Positions 45,831 to 55,142 of a stretch of DNA of 64,000 nt are shown one piece after another (within the stretch, counting starts at the first letter, position 1; each line of letters starts with the position of its first letter). Source of the stretch: Bacteroidia bacterium (GTDB taxonomy: Bacteria > Bacteroidota > Bacteroidia > Bacteroidales > Azobacteroidaceae); NCBI GenBank assembly GCA_025999935.1, contig BNXY01000003.1, forward strand, positions 23,952 to 87,951. Direction: 5' to 3'. The notes under the pieces are model-generated. The model saw only the letters and a list, made by a program, of their open reading frames with translations, had not been told where the DNA came from and did not search any database. Made by a program: the position numbers and the translations under genes.

Positions 45831-45920
45831 TGAAACATACATGTTTAGTAAACGCCATAGCGGATGAAAATTCTCAAATTGGCACATTTTCACATTTTCA
45901 AATTATTTTCGCATGAAAAA
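45831..45920 (+). repeat. 90-bp leader repeat, copy in front of the SusC gene
   Basis: Inverse copy of 29997-30086 with two differences; ends with the start codon and first two codons of the SusC gene. Palindromes AAACATACATGTTT and GTTTAGTAAAC lie at its upstream end. Confidence 0.9.
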
Positions 45921-48900
45921 ACAAGAATTCTTAAATCTTAAGAAAAACAGGAACCTTCGTATTTTTGTTTTGCTTTTTGCCTTGATTTTAAGTTCTTACA
46001 GCGCTTTCGCTCAGACAAGAACTGTAACAGGTACGGTAACAGATGTATCAGGCGACCCTCTAATCGGGGTTTCTATCAGTGTTAAAGGACAACCTACTAT
46101 TGGTATCAGTACCAATGTGGAAGGAAAATTCAGTTTAGGTGTTCCGGCAGGAAATATAACACTTATTGTTTCCTATATCGGGCATATTACGCAGGAACTC
46201 GCCGCTTCCGATCAAGCCATGAATATCACCATGCGGGAAGATGTTCAAAGTTTGGAAGAAACGGTGGTTATCGGATATGGATCCGTTAAAAAAAGTGATG
46301 TAACCGGTTCATTGGTTTCGGTAAATATGGAAGAAGTGATTCGGAAAAACCCGGTTACCATTACCGAAGGATTACAGGGAGCAGCAGCCGGAGTGCAAGT
46401 AACTCGTAGTGGTGGTCCGGGTGGAGGCGCCAGCATTCGTATTCGTGGTATTGGTTCTATTTCCAACAGTTTTGCCCCTTTGTATGTTGTTGACGGTATT
46501 CGTGTGGGACGTAATGCGGATTATTTGAATCCCAACGACATCGCCAATACCGAAATTTTGAAAGACGCATCTTCTACGGCTATTTTCGGTTCGGAAGGTG
46601 CCAATGGTGTGATCTTGATTACAACGAAAAAAGGCGAGGCCGGTCGTGCCCGCGTGAATTTTACCGCAAACTACAGCGTTCTTACTCCAGCGGATCGATT
46701 AGACGTTTTGGATACCGAGGGATTTGTAAAAGCCGCTCGTTTGGCAGCCAATGCAAGTGGTAGTACCTTAAATGCGCTTTGGGCAAATCATGATAAAGGT
46801 TTGACCTATATCGATTGGCAAGACGAAATGTCTCGTACTGCCCTCACGCAAAACTACAATTTAAACATTATGGGTGGTAGTGATGCTACTCGTGCCGTAT
46901 TCTCCGTAGGTTATACGAAGAATCAAGCCATCCGCATCGGTCAGGAATATCAAAGATTGACCGCTCGTTTGAATGTAGACAATACCATCAAGAAAATAAT
47001 TCGCGTAGGTGGTTCTATTACCTATAATTACAATGAAAATACAGGTAGTAGTTTCGGTCAAGGTGGCGGCGGTTCGATGTTGACTTATGCAATCTTGCCA
47101 CCTACGATGGATGAAATGGATGCCAGTGGAAATCCGGTTCTTGTTCCGATCCAATATCCAGACGGAACTTGGGGCCATTTCCCCTATTCCTTAGCAAACG
47201 TTTTTGATGTAAACCAGTATCTCGACAACCCGGTAGCAGTTGCTGGAGATACCAAAAATGCTAAAAATGTGGGGCGCTTCAATATGGCAAATGCCAATGC
47301 TTATACGGAAATAGATCTGTATAAGGGTTTGACTTTCAGAACCAATTTCGGATTTAATGCTTTTAGCGGCGGCTCTGCTACTTATAACGCTTTGAATCAG
47401 CGTACGTATTACAGAAGAAACGATGATTTCGATGAACTTTCAGCAAATGCTAATTTTGGCATCGGATATTCGGTGGAAAGTTATCTAACCTATAACAAGA
47501 ATATTAATAATATCCACAGCATTAATGTAATGGGAGGTTATTCCGCTTCGAGAAGTGGAATACAGGTAAATTCTAATATTTCTGCAAGGTATTTTGCTGC
47601 TCCATCTATACGCCAGATAACTCAAACTCAAGATCCCAGTACCTATAATACATCTCCGAGTGGTTTGAGCGATGAAACGCACATGTTGTCTTACTTCGGA
47701 CGTCTTAATTATGGTTTTAAGAGTAAATATTTACTGACGGCAACGATTCGTAAAGATGGATCATCCAACTTTGGAAAAGGAAATAAGTGGGGATATTTTC
47801 CTTCTGCCGCCTTGGTTTGGCGTTTGTCGGAAGAATCTTTCTTGAAGGAACAGGAATATCTATCGAATCTTAAATTGCGTTTGACTTGGGGACAAACCGG
47901 TAACTCCGGATTCGGTGGCGACAATGCAGTAGATCAATTGTCTTCCGCTCGTATCAATTATTATTGGCATAATGGCGGAGCGTTTAATCTTACTCCGGGT
48001 TTAGCGCAAACACGGGAAATTGATACTAACCTGAAATGGGAAACCAACGAACAAACCAACATCGGTGTGGATTTCGGTGTGTTGAAAAATATGTTGTCTT
48101 TTACCTTAGACTATTTTATTCGGGATTCGAAAGACTTGTTAACCCGCCGCACGATTCGTCCTTCCGCAGGTTATGAAAATATTTATACCAACTTGGGCCA
48201 TATTCGTAACTCTGGATTTGAAATATCCGGAACCTTTACGAAACCGATAGGAAGTGAAATATTCTTAAACTTAAGAGGAAATACTACATTTATTAAGAAC
48301 GAGGCCATCGACATAGGCGCTCCTACCACTTTTAACACCGGAGCTACCGGTAGTTGGTGGGAAAGTTCAGCCATCTTACAAAACGGCTATGCGCTTGGTA
48401 CATACTATGGATACAGAGCAGATGGCATTTTCCGCAACCAAGCCGAAATTGATGCCTTGAATAAACAAGCAGCAGAAAAAGGTGTGAATGGCGGTTATTA
48501 TCAAGCACGAAATACCGCTCCCGGCGATGTCAAATTCAAAGATTTGAATGGCGATGGCTATGTGAATATGAATGATAACACCGATCGTGAAGAATTAGGA
48601 AACGGTTTTCCAAAAATGACTTTTGGTTTAAATTTGGGCATCACTTACAAGAAATGGGATGCCTCCGTAAATATGTATGGCTCTTTTGGACAAAAATTGC
48701 TTTCTTATGCTTACAAAGAATTAACCACCATGCGTAACGCAGACAATGGTTATCACAACATATTGAAAGAATACGCCAATAATTCTTGGACACCGGAGAA
48801 TCCGAATGCAAAATATCATCGTTTAACCCGTACAGATGATAATCACAACACGCGTGTATCTGATCTTTATTTGTACAATGGTGATTATTTGAAGATAAGG

Positions 48901-49131
48901 AGCATACAAATCGGTTATGCTTTCCCGTCTAATTTTGTGAAAAAACTACAATTAGATAATCTGCGCTTATCTGCTGCTGTAGAAGACTTATACACGTTTA
49001 CTAAATACCCGGGTGGACTTGATCCGGAATTTACCCAAGCTGGTACTAATGGTGTGCAGACAAATGGTATAGACCAAGGTCGTTATCCGCTTCCACGGAC
49101 TTTCACTTTTGCTTTAACCGTTGGATTCTAA
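45913..49131 (+). CDS. SusC/RagA-type TonB-linked outer membrane receptor
   Basis: 1072 residues. Signal peptide (ends near AFAQ), carboxypeptidase-regulatory-like domain (about 37-115, TVTGTVTDVSGDPLIGVS), plug domain (SLEETVVIGYG, IRIRGIGSISNSFAPLYVVD) and a 22-strand barrel with a closing aromatic end (FTFALTVGF). It imports an oligosaccharide or similar ligand together with the SusD lipoprotein. No glycosidase or regulator is adjacent, so the substrate is unknown. Confidence 0.95.
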   Translation: MKKQEFLNLKKNRNLRIFVLLFALILSSYSAFAQTRTVTGTVTDVSGDPLIGVSISVKGQPTIGISTNVEGKFSLGVPAGNITLIVSYIGHITQELAASDQAMNITMREDVQSLEETVVIGYGSVKKSDVTGSLVSVNMEEVIRKNPVTITEGLQGAAAGVQVTRSGGPGGGASIRIRGIGSISNSFAPLYVVDGIRVGRNADYLNPNDIANTEILKDASSTAIFGSEGANGVILITTKKGEAGRARVNFTANYSVLTPADRLDVLDTEGFVKAARLAANASGSTLNALWANHDKGLTYIDWQDEMSRTALTQNYNLNIMGGSDATRAVFSVGYTKNQAIRIGQEYQRLTARLNVDNTIKKIIRVGGSITYNYNENTGSSFGQGGGGSMLTYAILPPTMDEMDASGNPVLVPIQYPDGTWGHFPYSLANVFDVNQYLDNPVAVAGDTKNAKNVGRFNMANANAYTEIDLYKGLTFRTNFGFNAFSGGSATYNALNQRTYYRRNDDFDELSANANFGIGYSVESYLTYNKNINNIHSINVMGGYSASRSGIQVNSNISARYFAAPSIRQITQTQDPSTYNTSPSGLSDETHMLSYFGRLNYGFKSKYLLTATIRKDGSSNFGKGNKWGYFPSAALVWRLSEESFLKEQEYLSNLKLRLTWGQTGNSGFGGDNAVDQLSSARINYYWHNGGAFNLTPGLAQTREIDTNLKWETNEQTNIGVDFGVLKNMLSFTLDYFIRDSKDLLTRRTIRPSAGYENIYTNLGHIRNSGFEISGTFTKPIGSEIFLNLRGNTTFIKNEAIDIGAPTTFNTGATGSWWESSAILQNGYALGTYYGYRADGIFRNQAEIDALNKQAAEKGVNGGYYQARNTAPGDVKFKDLNGDGYVNMNDNTDREELGNGFPKMTFGLNLGITYKKWDASVNMYGSFGQKLLSYAYKELTTMRNADNGYHNILKEYANNSWTPENPNAKYHRLTRTDDNHNTRVSDLYLYNGDYLKIRSIQIGYAFPSNFVKKLQLDNLRLSAAVEDLYTFTKYPGGLDPEFTQAGTNGVQTNGIDQGRYPLPRTFTFALTVGF

Positions 49132-49168
49132 TTTTATAATTGTTTATTTAATAAAAAAAAAAGATACA

Positions 49169-51082
49169 ATGAAAAAGATATTTTTTTATATGATAGCAGG
49201 AATGGCAATCTCTTCGGGATTATCTTCTTGTAGTGAAGATTTTCTGGATGTTGACCATTACGGGATTATTGAACCAAAAGTGCTGCTTACCTCCCAAGCT
49301 TATGTAGAGCAAGGATTAGCTGGTGTTTATGATTTGCTCTATCCGGAACGCAATGGAGCGGATGTTTCGCAGGGATGGTTGCTAAAGCCACACATGGCTT
49401 TGTCAAATTATCCGGCTTTAGACATTCAACCCGATGGATGGGATGTTGCTTATTCTCGTGAAGCTTGGACTTCGGGGCAAGCCGAATTTGATGGAGGTTG
49501 GGTAAGGGCGTACCAGTCTATTGACCGAGCCAACCGTTTTCTTGCCAATTTAGAGAATGTTGACCTGAAAATTTTAGAGAACGGCGAAACAACCTTAAAA
49601 ATCATAGAAGCGCAAGCGCGTGCTATTCGGGCTTATTTCTATACTTTCTTGGTGCAAAATTTTGGAGGAGTCCCGATGTTGATGACCGGCGATACTTATT
49701 CTACTTCTCCCGGTAAAGAAAGAGGAACAGCATCAGAGGCTTGGACTCTCATTATCGAAGATTTGGAATATGCCCGCGATATATTGGAATGGGATCCTTG
49801 GAGAGGCGATAAAGGTCGTGTTACCAAAGGAATGGCTAAAGCCTATCTGGCCCAAGCTTATATGTACATGGCCAATGAAAATGACAGAGCCGGTTGGTTT
49901 GGCAAAGCTAAAAAAGAATTGAAGGACATCATTGACAGTGGAAAATATTCCCTAAATCCTTGTTTTGGGCAAATTCATTTACCTGGTGTTTATTGGCAAC
50001 CCGAAAGCGTTTGGGAAATTGCATTTCCGGAACATTCTGCAATGGGTTGGGGTCGTGAAGGTTATACCGATGCCGTTTGGTGGCCTGCTCAGTTGAAAGG
50101 TGCTGGAGAATATGGCGGATGGGGACCTCATTATGTTTCTTTTGAATTTTGCTGGTCTTTTGAACCGGGAGACAAACGCTTGCAATATGAAGTAACTCAG
50201 TATGGTCAATACAATCCCTTTGTTAAACAAATAGCTGAAGATGGTGCAACAGGCGCTACTTTTGCTGCTGCTTACGGGCCCAACTTCGGACAATTAGGTA
50301 TCAAGCCAACAAGACGGTCGGCTTTTGTCGGAAGCGATAATAACCCCAATAATTCGGATGCTAAATGGTGGAGAACAGTAGCTGGCTACAAAGGAAGAGA
50401 ATATGATCCTGTATCTTCTACCCAGATGCGTTTGGCACAAGTGTACCTCAATTATGCCGAAGCTTGTTTTGAAACCGGCGATGAGGCTGAAGGATGGAAA
50501 TATGTTCAGATTATCCGCGACCGTGCTTGGGGAACCTACGAGCCATCTGCTCCGAAAACGATGCAGGGTATCAATCAGTGGCCTTTCCCATTCCAATTGA
50601 ATGAAGACCCAAGTTTGAAAGCGCCGGATGCAAAGACGTTTTATGCCGGCTATAAGAGAAGTCCGGGAAAAATTAGCGGTGTTTCCAAGAAGTTGATAGG
50701 TGGAAATGAGGAATTTTTTCCAGTCTATGAAGATCAAACTTATACAACTTCATACAGCTATAAACCCTATACTTCTCCAGCTTGGAAAGTGGCTTTGCTT
50801 ATTGAACGGCGTCATGAATTTTTTGCCGAATACTCTTTGTGGTATGATATTTGTCGTTCCGGTATGGCGCAAGAATATTTGGATGCTGAATATCCGCAAA
50901 ATAATGAAGCGTTGGTTAGTCAGACTATCTCGGACTATTCATTTACGGATACATACATTTCGAATCCACATACGATTCGCGAATTCAATCACGAGAAGTA
51001 TCGTGAATTGTACCCGCTTCCATTCAGCGAAATTATGAGAAATCCTGCTCTTTCTGATGCAGATCAGAATCCAGGGTATTGA
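49169..51082 (+). CDS. SusD/RagB-type nutrient-binding lipoprotein
   Basis: 637 residues from the ATG at 49169, chosen because it directly precedes the signal with lipobox GLSSC (Cys21). A longer frame begins inside the SusC gene. TPR-like SusD domains follow, with the C-terminal RRHEFFAEYSLWYDICR and FSEIMRNPALSDADQNPGY segments typical of the family. It caps the SusC barrel. Confidence 0.94.
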   Translation: MKKIFFYMIAGMAISSGLSSCSEDFLDVDHYGIIEPKVLLTSQAYVEQGLAGVYDLLYPERNGADVSQGWLLKPHMALSNYPALDIQPDGWDVAYSREAWTSGQAEFDGGWVRAYQSIDRANRFLANLENVDLKILENGETTLKIIEAQARAIRAYFYTFLVQNFGGVPMLMTGDTYSTSPGKERGTASEAWTLIIEDLEYARDILEWDPWRGDKGRVTKGMAKAYLAQAYMYMANENDRAGWFGKAKKELKDIIDSGKYSLNPCFGQIHLPGVYWQPESVWEIAFPEHSAMGWGREGYTDAVWWPAQLKGAGEYGGWGPHYVSFEFCWSFEPGDKRLQYEVTQYGQYNPFVKQIAEDGATGATFAAAYGPNFGQLGIKPTRRSAFVGSDNNPNNSDAKWWRTVAGYKGREYDPVSSTQMRLAQVYLNYAEACFETGDEAEGWKYVQIIRDRAWGTYEPSAPKTMQGINQWPFPFQLNEDPSLKAPDAKTFYAGYKRSPGKISGVSKKLIGGNEEFFPVYEDQTYTTSYSYKPYTSPAWKVALLIERRHEFFAEYSLWYDICRSGMAQEYLDAEYPQNNEALVSQTISDYSFTDTYISNPHTIREFNHEKYRELYPLPFSEIMRNPALSDADQNPGY

Positions 51083-51111
51083 TATCAATTTATTAAAATC
51101 TAATATTTAAG

Positions 51112-51150
51112 AGAGAGAGGCTACCCAAATCGGACAGCCTCTCTCTTTTA
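51112..51150 (+). terminator. Terminator of the SusC/SusD operon
   Basis: AGAGAGAGGCT (51112-51122) and AGCCTCTCTCT (51136-51146), 11-bp stem, 13-base loop, then T-rich. Confidence 0.85.
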
Positions 51151-51239
51151 CATTTTTTTGCAATTTCAAAAGATTTAGCCATTCCGCAAACGCATCTTAA
51201 TTTGCACCAAACAAAACCTTATTTTCAACCTTAAATGTT

Positions 51240-51410
51240 ATGAAAACATTAAAAATATTAGGTTTATTTGCCTTGGTGATAATGAACTTTACTTCCTGTG
51301 ATCTCCTTTTCGGTCACCATGAACCGGAATTTGTTGTCTATGATTTAGGCTTAAATTTTCAAGATACTTCCGGTAATGATTTTAGTTTATGGGTAAACAT
51401 CCGGATCCAT
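51240..51410 (+). pseudogene. Truncated lipoprotein gene
   Basis: Starts MKTLKILGLFALVIMNFTSC, a clear lipoprotein signal, then about 35 residues of mature protein (FVVYDLGLNFQDTSGNDFSL). It then runs into the 3' end of the convergent chromate transporter gene, where the frame (to 51461) makes no sense. Probably the 5' remnant of a longer gene. Confidence 0.6.
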
Positions 51411-51411
51411 A

Positions 51412-51936
51412 TTAATACAAGAACAATCCCGAAATCCCCGCCAAGACAATCATCAAGATAGGATGTACTTTGCAAAATTTGGTTAGTACGAAAGCTGAAA
51501 CAAAGAGGATAATGCTTTTATAATCAATGAAATTTTCCTTATTCATCAGCAGTAAGGCGGCCGAAGCGATCAGTCCTACCGTTGCCGGGCGCAAGCCCAG
51601 AAAGGCGCCGGCTACATACGGATTGGAGTTGAATTTTTGGTAGGCTTTCGCAATCAATAAAATGATGATAAAGGATGGCAAACAGACCGCAACGGTAGCG
51701 ATGACAGAGCCAATGACACTTCCGGTTACCGTATAGCCGATGTAGGTGGCCGAATTGATTCCGATGGGGCCGGGAGTCATTTGGGAAATGGCTACGATAT
51801 CGGTAAATTCGGCGTTGGTCAGCCATGCGTGATTGTCCACTACTTCGTCCTGAATCAGAGAAATCATGGCATATCCTCCGCCGAAACAGAAGAGGCCAAT
51901 CTTTAAATAAGTCCAAAACAATTGTAAATAAATCAT
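51412..51936 (-). CDS. Chromate transporter family protein, half-size, second gene
   Basis: 174 residues, a single CHR domain with about six membrane helices (FGGGYAMISLIQDEV, AISQMTPGPIGINSATYIG). Half-size members function as pairs. It follows its partner after four bases. Chromate or another oxyanion is the expected cargo. Confidence 0.85.
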   Translation of the reverse strand: MIYLQLFWTYLKIGLFCFGGGYAMISLIQDEVVDNHAWLTNAEFTDIVAISQMTPGPIGINSATYIGYTVTGSVIGSVIATVAVCLPSFIIILLIAKAYQKFNSNPYVAGAFLGLRPATVGLIASAALLLMNKENFIDYKSIILFVSAFVLTKFCKVHPILMIVLAGISGLFLY

Positions 51937-51940
51937 AACG

Positions 51941-52486
51941 CTACGATACTAATTTACTTTTCGCCTTGCCGTAAATCAATCCTCCTGCTGCGGCAACCAG
52001 CACGATGTAAACCGGAGAAACGCCCCAAATCCAAATCAGGAGGGCGGCGGTAATCGGAATAATTACCGTTTTCAGGTTGATGCCGATTCCCTTGGCAGTC
52101 GAAAAAACCGGAACGGCAATCAAGGCAACCACAGCCGGCCGGATGGCATTAAACATTTTCATCACATAGACATTTTCGTTGAAATGCCGGAAGAAGGCGG
52201 CAATGAGTAATATGATAAAAAAAGAAGGCAGTATGGTGCCCAGCGCGGCCACGATACTGCCTTTGTTTCCTTTTAATTGATAACCGGTTAGAACAGACAA
52301 GTTGACGGCAAATACGCCGGGAAGCGATTGGGAGATGGCAACGATATCGACAAATTCGGTTGGGTCAATCCACTTTTTTTGTTCAACCACATCCTTCTTT
52401 ATCAGAGGCAACATGGCATATCCGCCTCCTATTGTGAATGCACCTATTTTAGTAAAAGTGCAAAATATTTGCCAATATGGATTCAT
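51941..52486 (-). CDS. Chromate transporter family protein, half-size, first gene
   Basis: 181 residues, one CHR domain (TIGGGYAMLPLIKKDVV, AISQSLPGVFAVNLSVLTGY). It starts two bases after the gldN stop, so it is probably transcribed with the type IX secretion genes. Confidence 0.85.
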   Translation of the reverse strand: MNPYWQIFCTFTKIGAFTIGGGYAMLPLIKKDVVEQKKWIDPTEFVDIVAISQSLPGVFAVNLSVLTGYQLKGNKGSIVAALGTILPSFFIILLIAAFFRHFNENVYVMKMFNAIRPAVVALIAVPVFSTAKGIGINLKTVIIPITAALLIWIWGVSPVYIVLVAAAGGLIYGKAKSKLVS

Positions 52487-52488
52487 TG

Positions 52489-53508
52489 TTACCGGGTTCT
52501 TCTGACACTTTTGGTAGGAGCGGAATCCGATTTTTCCGGTTTCGTCGCTTTCGGCTTTTCTACTTTTTCCTGTTTAGCGCTCTTTATTGGTTTTCCCTTT
52601 TTGTCAACGGCTACTTTAGTGGTGTCTTCCTGCACCCAAAGCTGTTTTTCAAATGCTTTCAATTGATTCTCAATGCTGTCTTGCGCTAATTTCAACAGTT
52701 CAGGCTCATCGCTACCTACTTGTTCCGCCAAAGTTTGATTTCTCAAATTAACGGTTCGTATAATATCTCCGGAGTACATTCTTTTGGCAAAATAATCGTC
52801 CATTGAGTAAACCAATGCGTTGTTGTAATCGGAAGTCATAATCATTTCGCGGGAAAGATAAGGCCGCAACATATTGTATTGTATCCAAAACAAAGCCTGT
52901 TTTTCCCTATCGCCGGTATCATAATCTTCTCTGAGTAAGAGCGGACAAATAGCGACAACCTGTGATTTGAAACTTCCGGTTGCATGGTCAAAATACGAAC
53001 CTTCTTTTATCATATACTCCAAGACTTGATTACCGGGAATATTTTCGTCTTCTACAAGAAATCTTTTATTATCGCCCGTGCCTTGAACCGTGTATGCTAT
53101 CTGAAATGTTTTCAAAGTTTCTTCAAAATTGACTATTTCCGAATCAACAAATTTTTCATCTTCATGATATTGGTACACTTTCAGTTTGCCGTCAGCAACC
53201 AATTTGAATATCACGGTAAAAAGATTTTTGCGATTGCCGATGGGTTGTGGAGGATAATACAAGGCGGCATTATTTTCTTTTGTGAGGTCAATATTCCGGT
53301 AAATTTCCCGTAGCCAAACCGGATTTTCCGGCTGTTTGGAGTTCCCTTCATTTTTTATTTTAGCTCTTTCCGTCAGTGTAGGTGTGTTATCGACCGCTGC
53401 CTCCGAACCACGTTGGCGTGTTCGAGTCTGCGGAGTCTGTGAAAACCCTTCCTGTGCTTGGGCAAAAAGCATAAAAACCATACTGCTGATAAAAAATATT
53501 TTTTTCAT
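52489..53508 (-). CDS. gldN: Type IX secretion protein GldN/PorN
   Basis: 339 residues with a signal peptide ending near EGFSQ. The conserved core (PVWLREIYRNIDLTKENNA, ICPLLLREDYD, FWIQYNMLRPYLS) matches GldN. It binds GldK in the periplasmic ring under the outer membrane. A lysine-rich tail of about 40 residues (AKQEKVEKPKATKPEKSD) extends the usual end. Confidence 0.94.
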   Translation of the reverse strand: MKKIFFISSMVFMLFAQAQEGFSQTPQTRTRQRGSEAAVDNTPTLTERAKIKNEGNSKQPENPVWLREIYRNIDLTKENNAALYYPPQPIGNRKNLFTVIFKLVADGKLKVYQYHEDEKFVDSEIVNFEETLKTFQIAYTVQGTGDNKRFLVEDENIPGNQVLEYMIKEGSYFDHATGSFKSQVVAICPLLLREDYDTGDREKQALFWIQYNMLRPYLSREMIMTSDYNNALVYSMDDYFAKRMYSGDIIRTVNLRNQTLAEQVGSDEPELLKLAQDSIENQLKAFEKQLWVQEDTTKVAVDKKGKPIKSAKQEKVEKPKATKPEKSDSAPTKSVRRTR

Positions 53509-53532
53509 ATCCTTATGAATTACAACTTTATC

Positions 53533-55122
53533 TTAATTAATGATAATTTCCATTGCAGCGCTCAAAGGCGGCCTTTCGATACCGTCCGGGCCTCGAGTTA
53601 CAATGCCTCTGATAAATACTCTTTTCCCTTTTCCTCGTTCTACACCGCGTATTAAATCTTTCTGACGGGCAGAAAAACGTGCACCATCTGAAGGTGCAGT
53701 AGCTGAAATTCCCAACCGGTCGGTAACGAGTACTTCAAACTTCAGCACTGTAAAAGCCCGGAACAAAATGCCATCGTCGATAGCGGCTTCCAACACATCC
53801 ACATTCAGCAAAGCTGTTTGCGCCAAGGTACGTCCACCGGTAAATTTGACTTTATTTCCACCGGCATCAGTTATCGTCAGATAGGCAGTTGGGTCGGGCA
53901 ATTGTCTAACCCGCAACGGCGTTTTCGCCATTTCCAGCGAGCGTCCGTCCGACATTTTTGCAGTAACCGTGATTACGGCGTCTGTACCCACTTTGCTCGG
54001 TTTTGCCGTCCATATATCATTGCCTTTGTGAGTCAGTGTTCCATTGGTCATCGACACAGAAACATTCTGACTGGGAACACCTCCGGCCGAAATACTAATA
54101 TCATTGTCTATACCGGCATACAATACATTCATCAATACAGGAGCTACGGAAGCGCTTGGCTTTATCACATAATACTCTTTAGAAAAATCGCGGCGATAGG
54201 ATTCGCCGCCGTCTCCACGAGGAATTTCCACATAACCGCTTACCCTAAAAGTCCCTGTTGTGTTGGCGTTCGCTACATATTTGCCATTGAGTTCGTCCGC
54301 TAAGGGTTTATCGCTGCCATTGATAAATATACGCGGTCGTTGGGTGGAGTCTTGCGCCAAGACACCAATATCGGCGCGAAAAGCGCTTCCTTGCATCACG
54401 ATTTCTGTTTCCGGAATGATAAAAGCTTCCATCTTGTTCACACGTAAATCCTGTACGTCGATATTTTTTACCAATTCGCTCAACACTTCGCCTTCGGCAT
54501 AACGGATGTCGTTTTGCAATTTTGTCAAAAGCGTTACCGCAGCCGCCACCGGCATTTGGAAAAACATGGATTCTTCCCAGTTTTGTTTGTTTTCCTTCGC
54601 TTTTGCGGAAGGTTCCGTACTCAAATTGTTTTCGATAATATTCTTGATGGAAGGATTGTTTACCAAAGAAGTAATATAACCGCGATAACTGTCTATCTCC
54701 GATTTTAATTTGGCTCCGTCGTTCTTTCCCCGTTCAAACATGATTTCGTAAGCGGCATTCAAATCGTCGGGGTGTTTCAGATGCTCCGGGTCGCCATCTT
54801 TTCCGTCGGTTTTTTTGACAATTCTGTTTTTGAGATCTTGCGTATAATTGAATAATGAATCTGTTCTGTCTTTGACTAACTTCCCTTTATCGAACCACTC
54901 CCTCGTTTTTTCGGGATTTGCTGCAAGATAGTCTTCCAAATCGGAGAAAATGCGGTCGTTGCGTTGCGTGGAAGATTTTACGGAACGAAGCAGACTTTCT
55001 TCTACCAATTCAAAACCATCCAACACTTCCGTAGAAACATTAAGGGCAAGCATACCGATGAAAACCAGATACATCAGGTTGATCATTTTCTGCCTCGGAG
55101 AATTTGGACTGTTTACTGCCAT
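53533..55122 (-). CDS. gldM: Type IX secretion motor protein GldM/PorM
   Basis: 529 residues. One N-terminal membrane helix (MINLMYLVFIGMLALNVST) with the conserved glutamate just after it, then the helical and beta domains of the periplasmic shaft. With GldL it forms the proton-driven motor. It follows gldL after 20 bases. Confidence 0.95.
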   Translation of the reverse strand: MAVNSPNSPRQKMINLMYLVFIGMLALNVSTEVLDGFELVEESLLRSVKSSTQRNDRIFSDLEDYLAANPEKTREWFDKGKLVKDRTDSLFNYTQDLKNRIVKKTDGKDGDPEHLKHPDDLNAAYEIMFERGKNDGAKLKSEIDSYRGYITSLVNNPSIKNIIENNLSTEPSAKAKENKQNWEESMFFQMPVAAAVTLLTKLQNDIRYAEGEVLSELVKNIDVQDLRVNKMEAFIIPETEIVMQGSAFRADIGVLAQDSTQRPRIFINGSDKPLADELNGKYVANANTTGTFRVSGYVEIPRGDGGESYRRDFSKEYYVIKPSASVAPVLMNVLYAGIDNDISISAGGVPSQNVSVSMTNGTLTHKGNDIWTAKPSKVGTDAVITVTAKMSDGRSLEMAKTPLRVRQLPDPTAYLTITDAGGNKVKFTGGRTLAQTALLNVDVLEAAIDDGILFRAFTVLKFEVLVTDRLGISATAPSDGARFSARQKDLIRGVERGKGKRVFIRGIVTRGPDGIERPPLSAAMEIIIN

Positions 55123-55142
55123 ATCAATTGATAATTGAGAAT

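Noticed and set aside
3619-51082. One polysaccharide utilisation locus joining GH9, GH20 and SusC/SusD
   Set aside because: The genes are tens of kilobases apart, in separate transcription units with housekeeping genes between.
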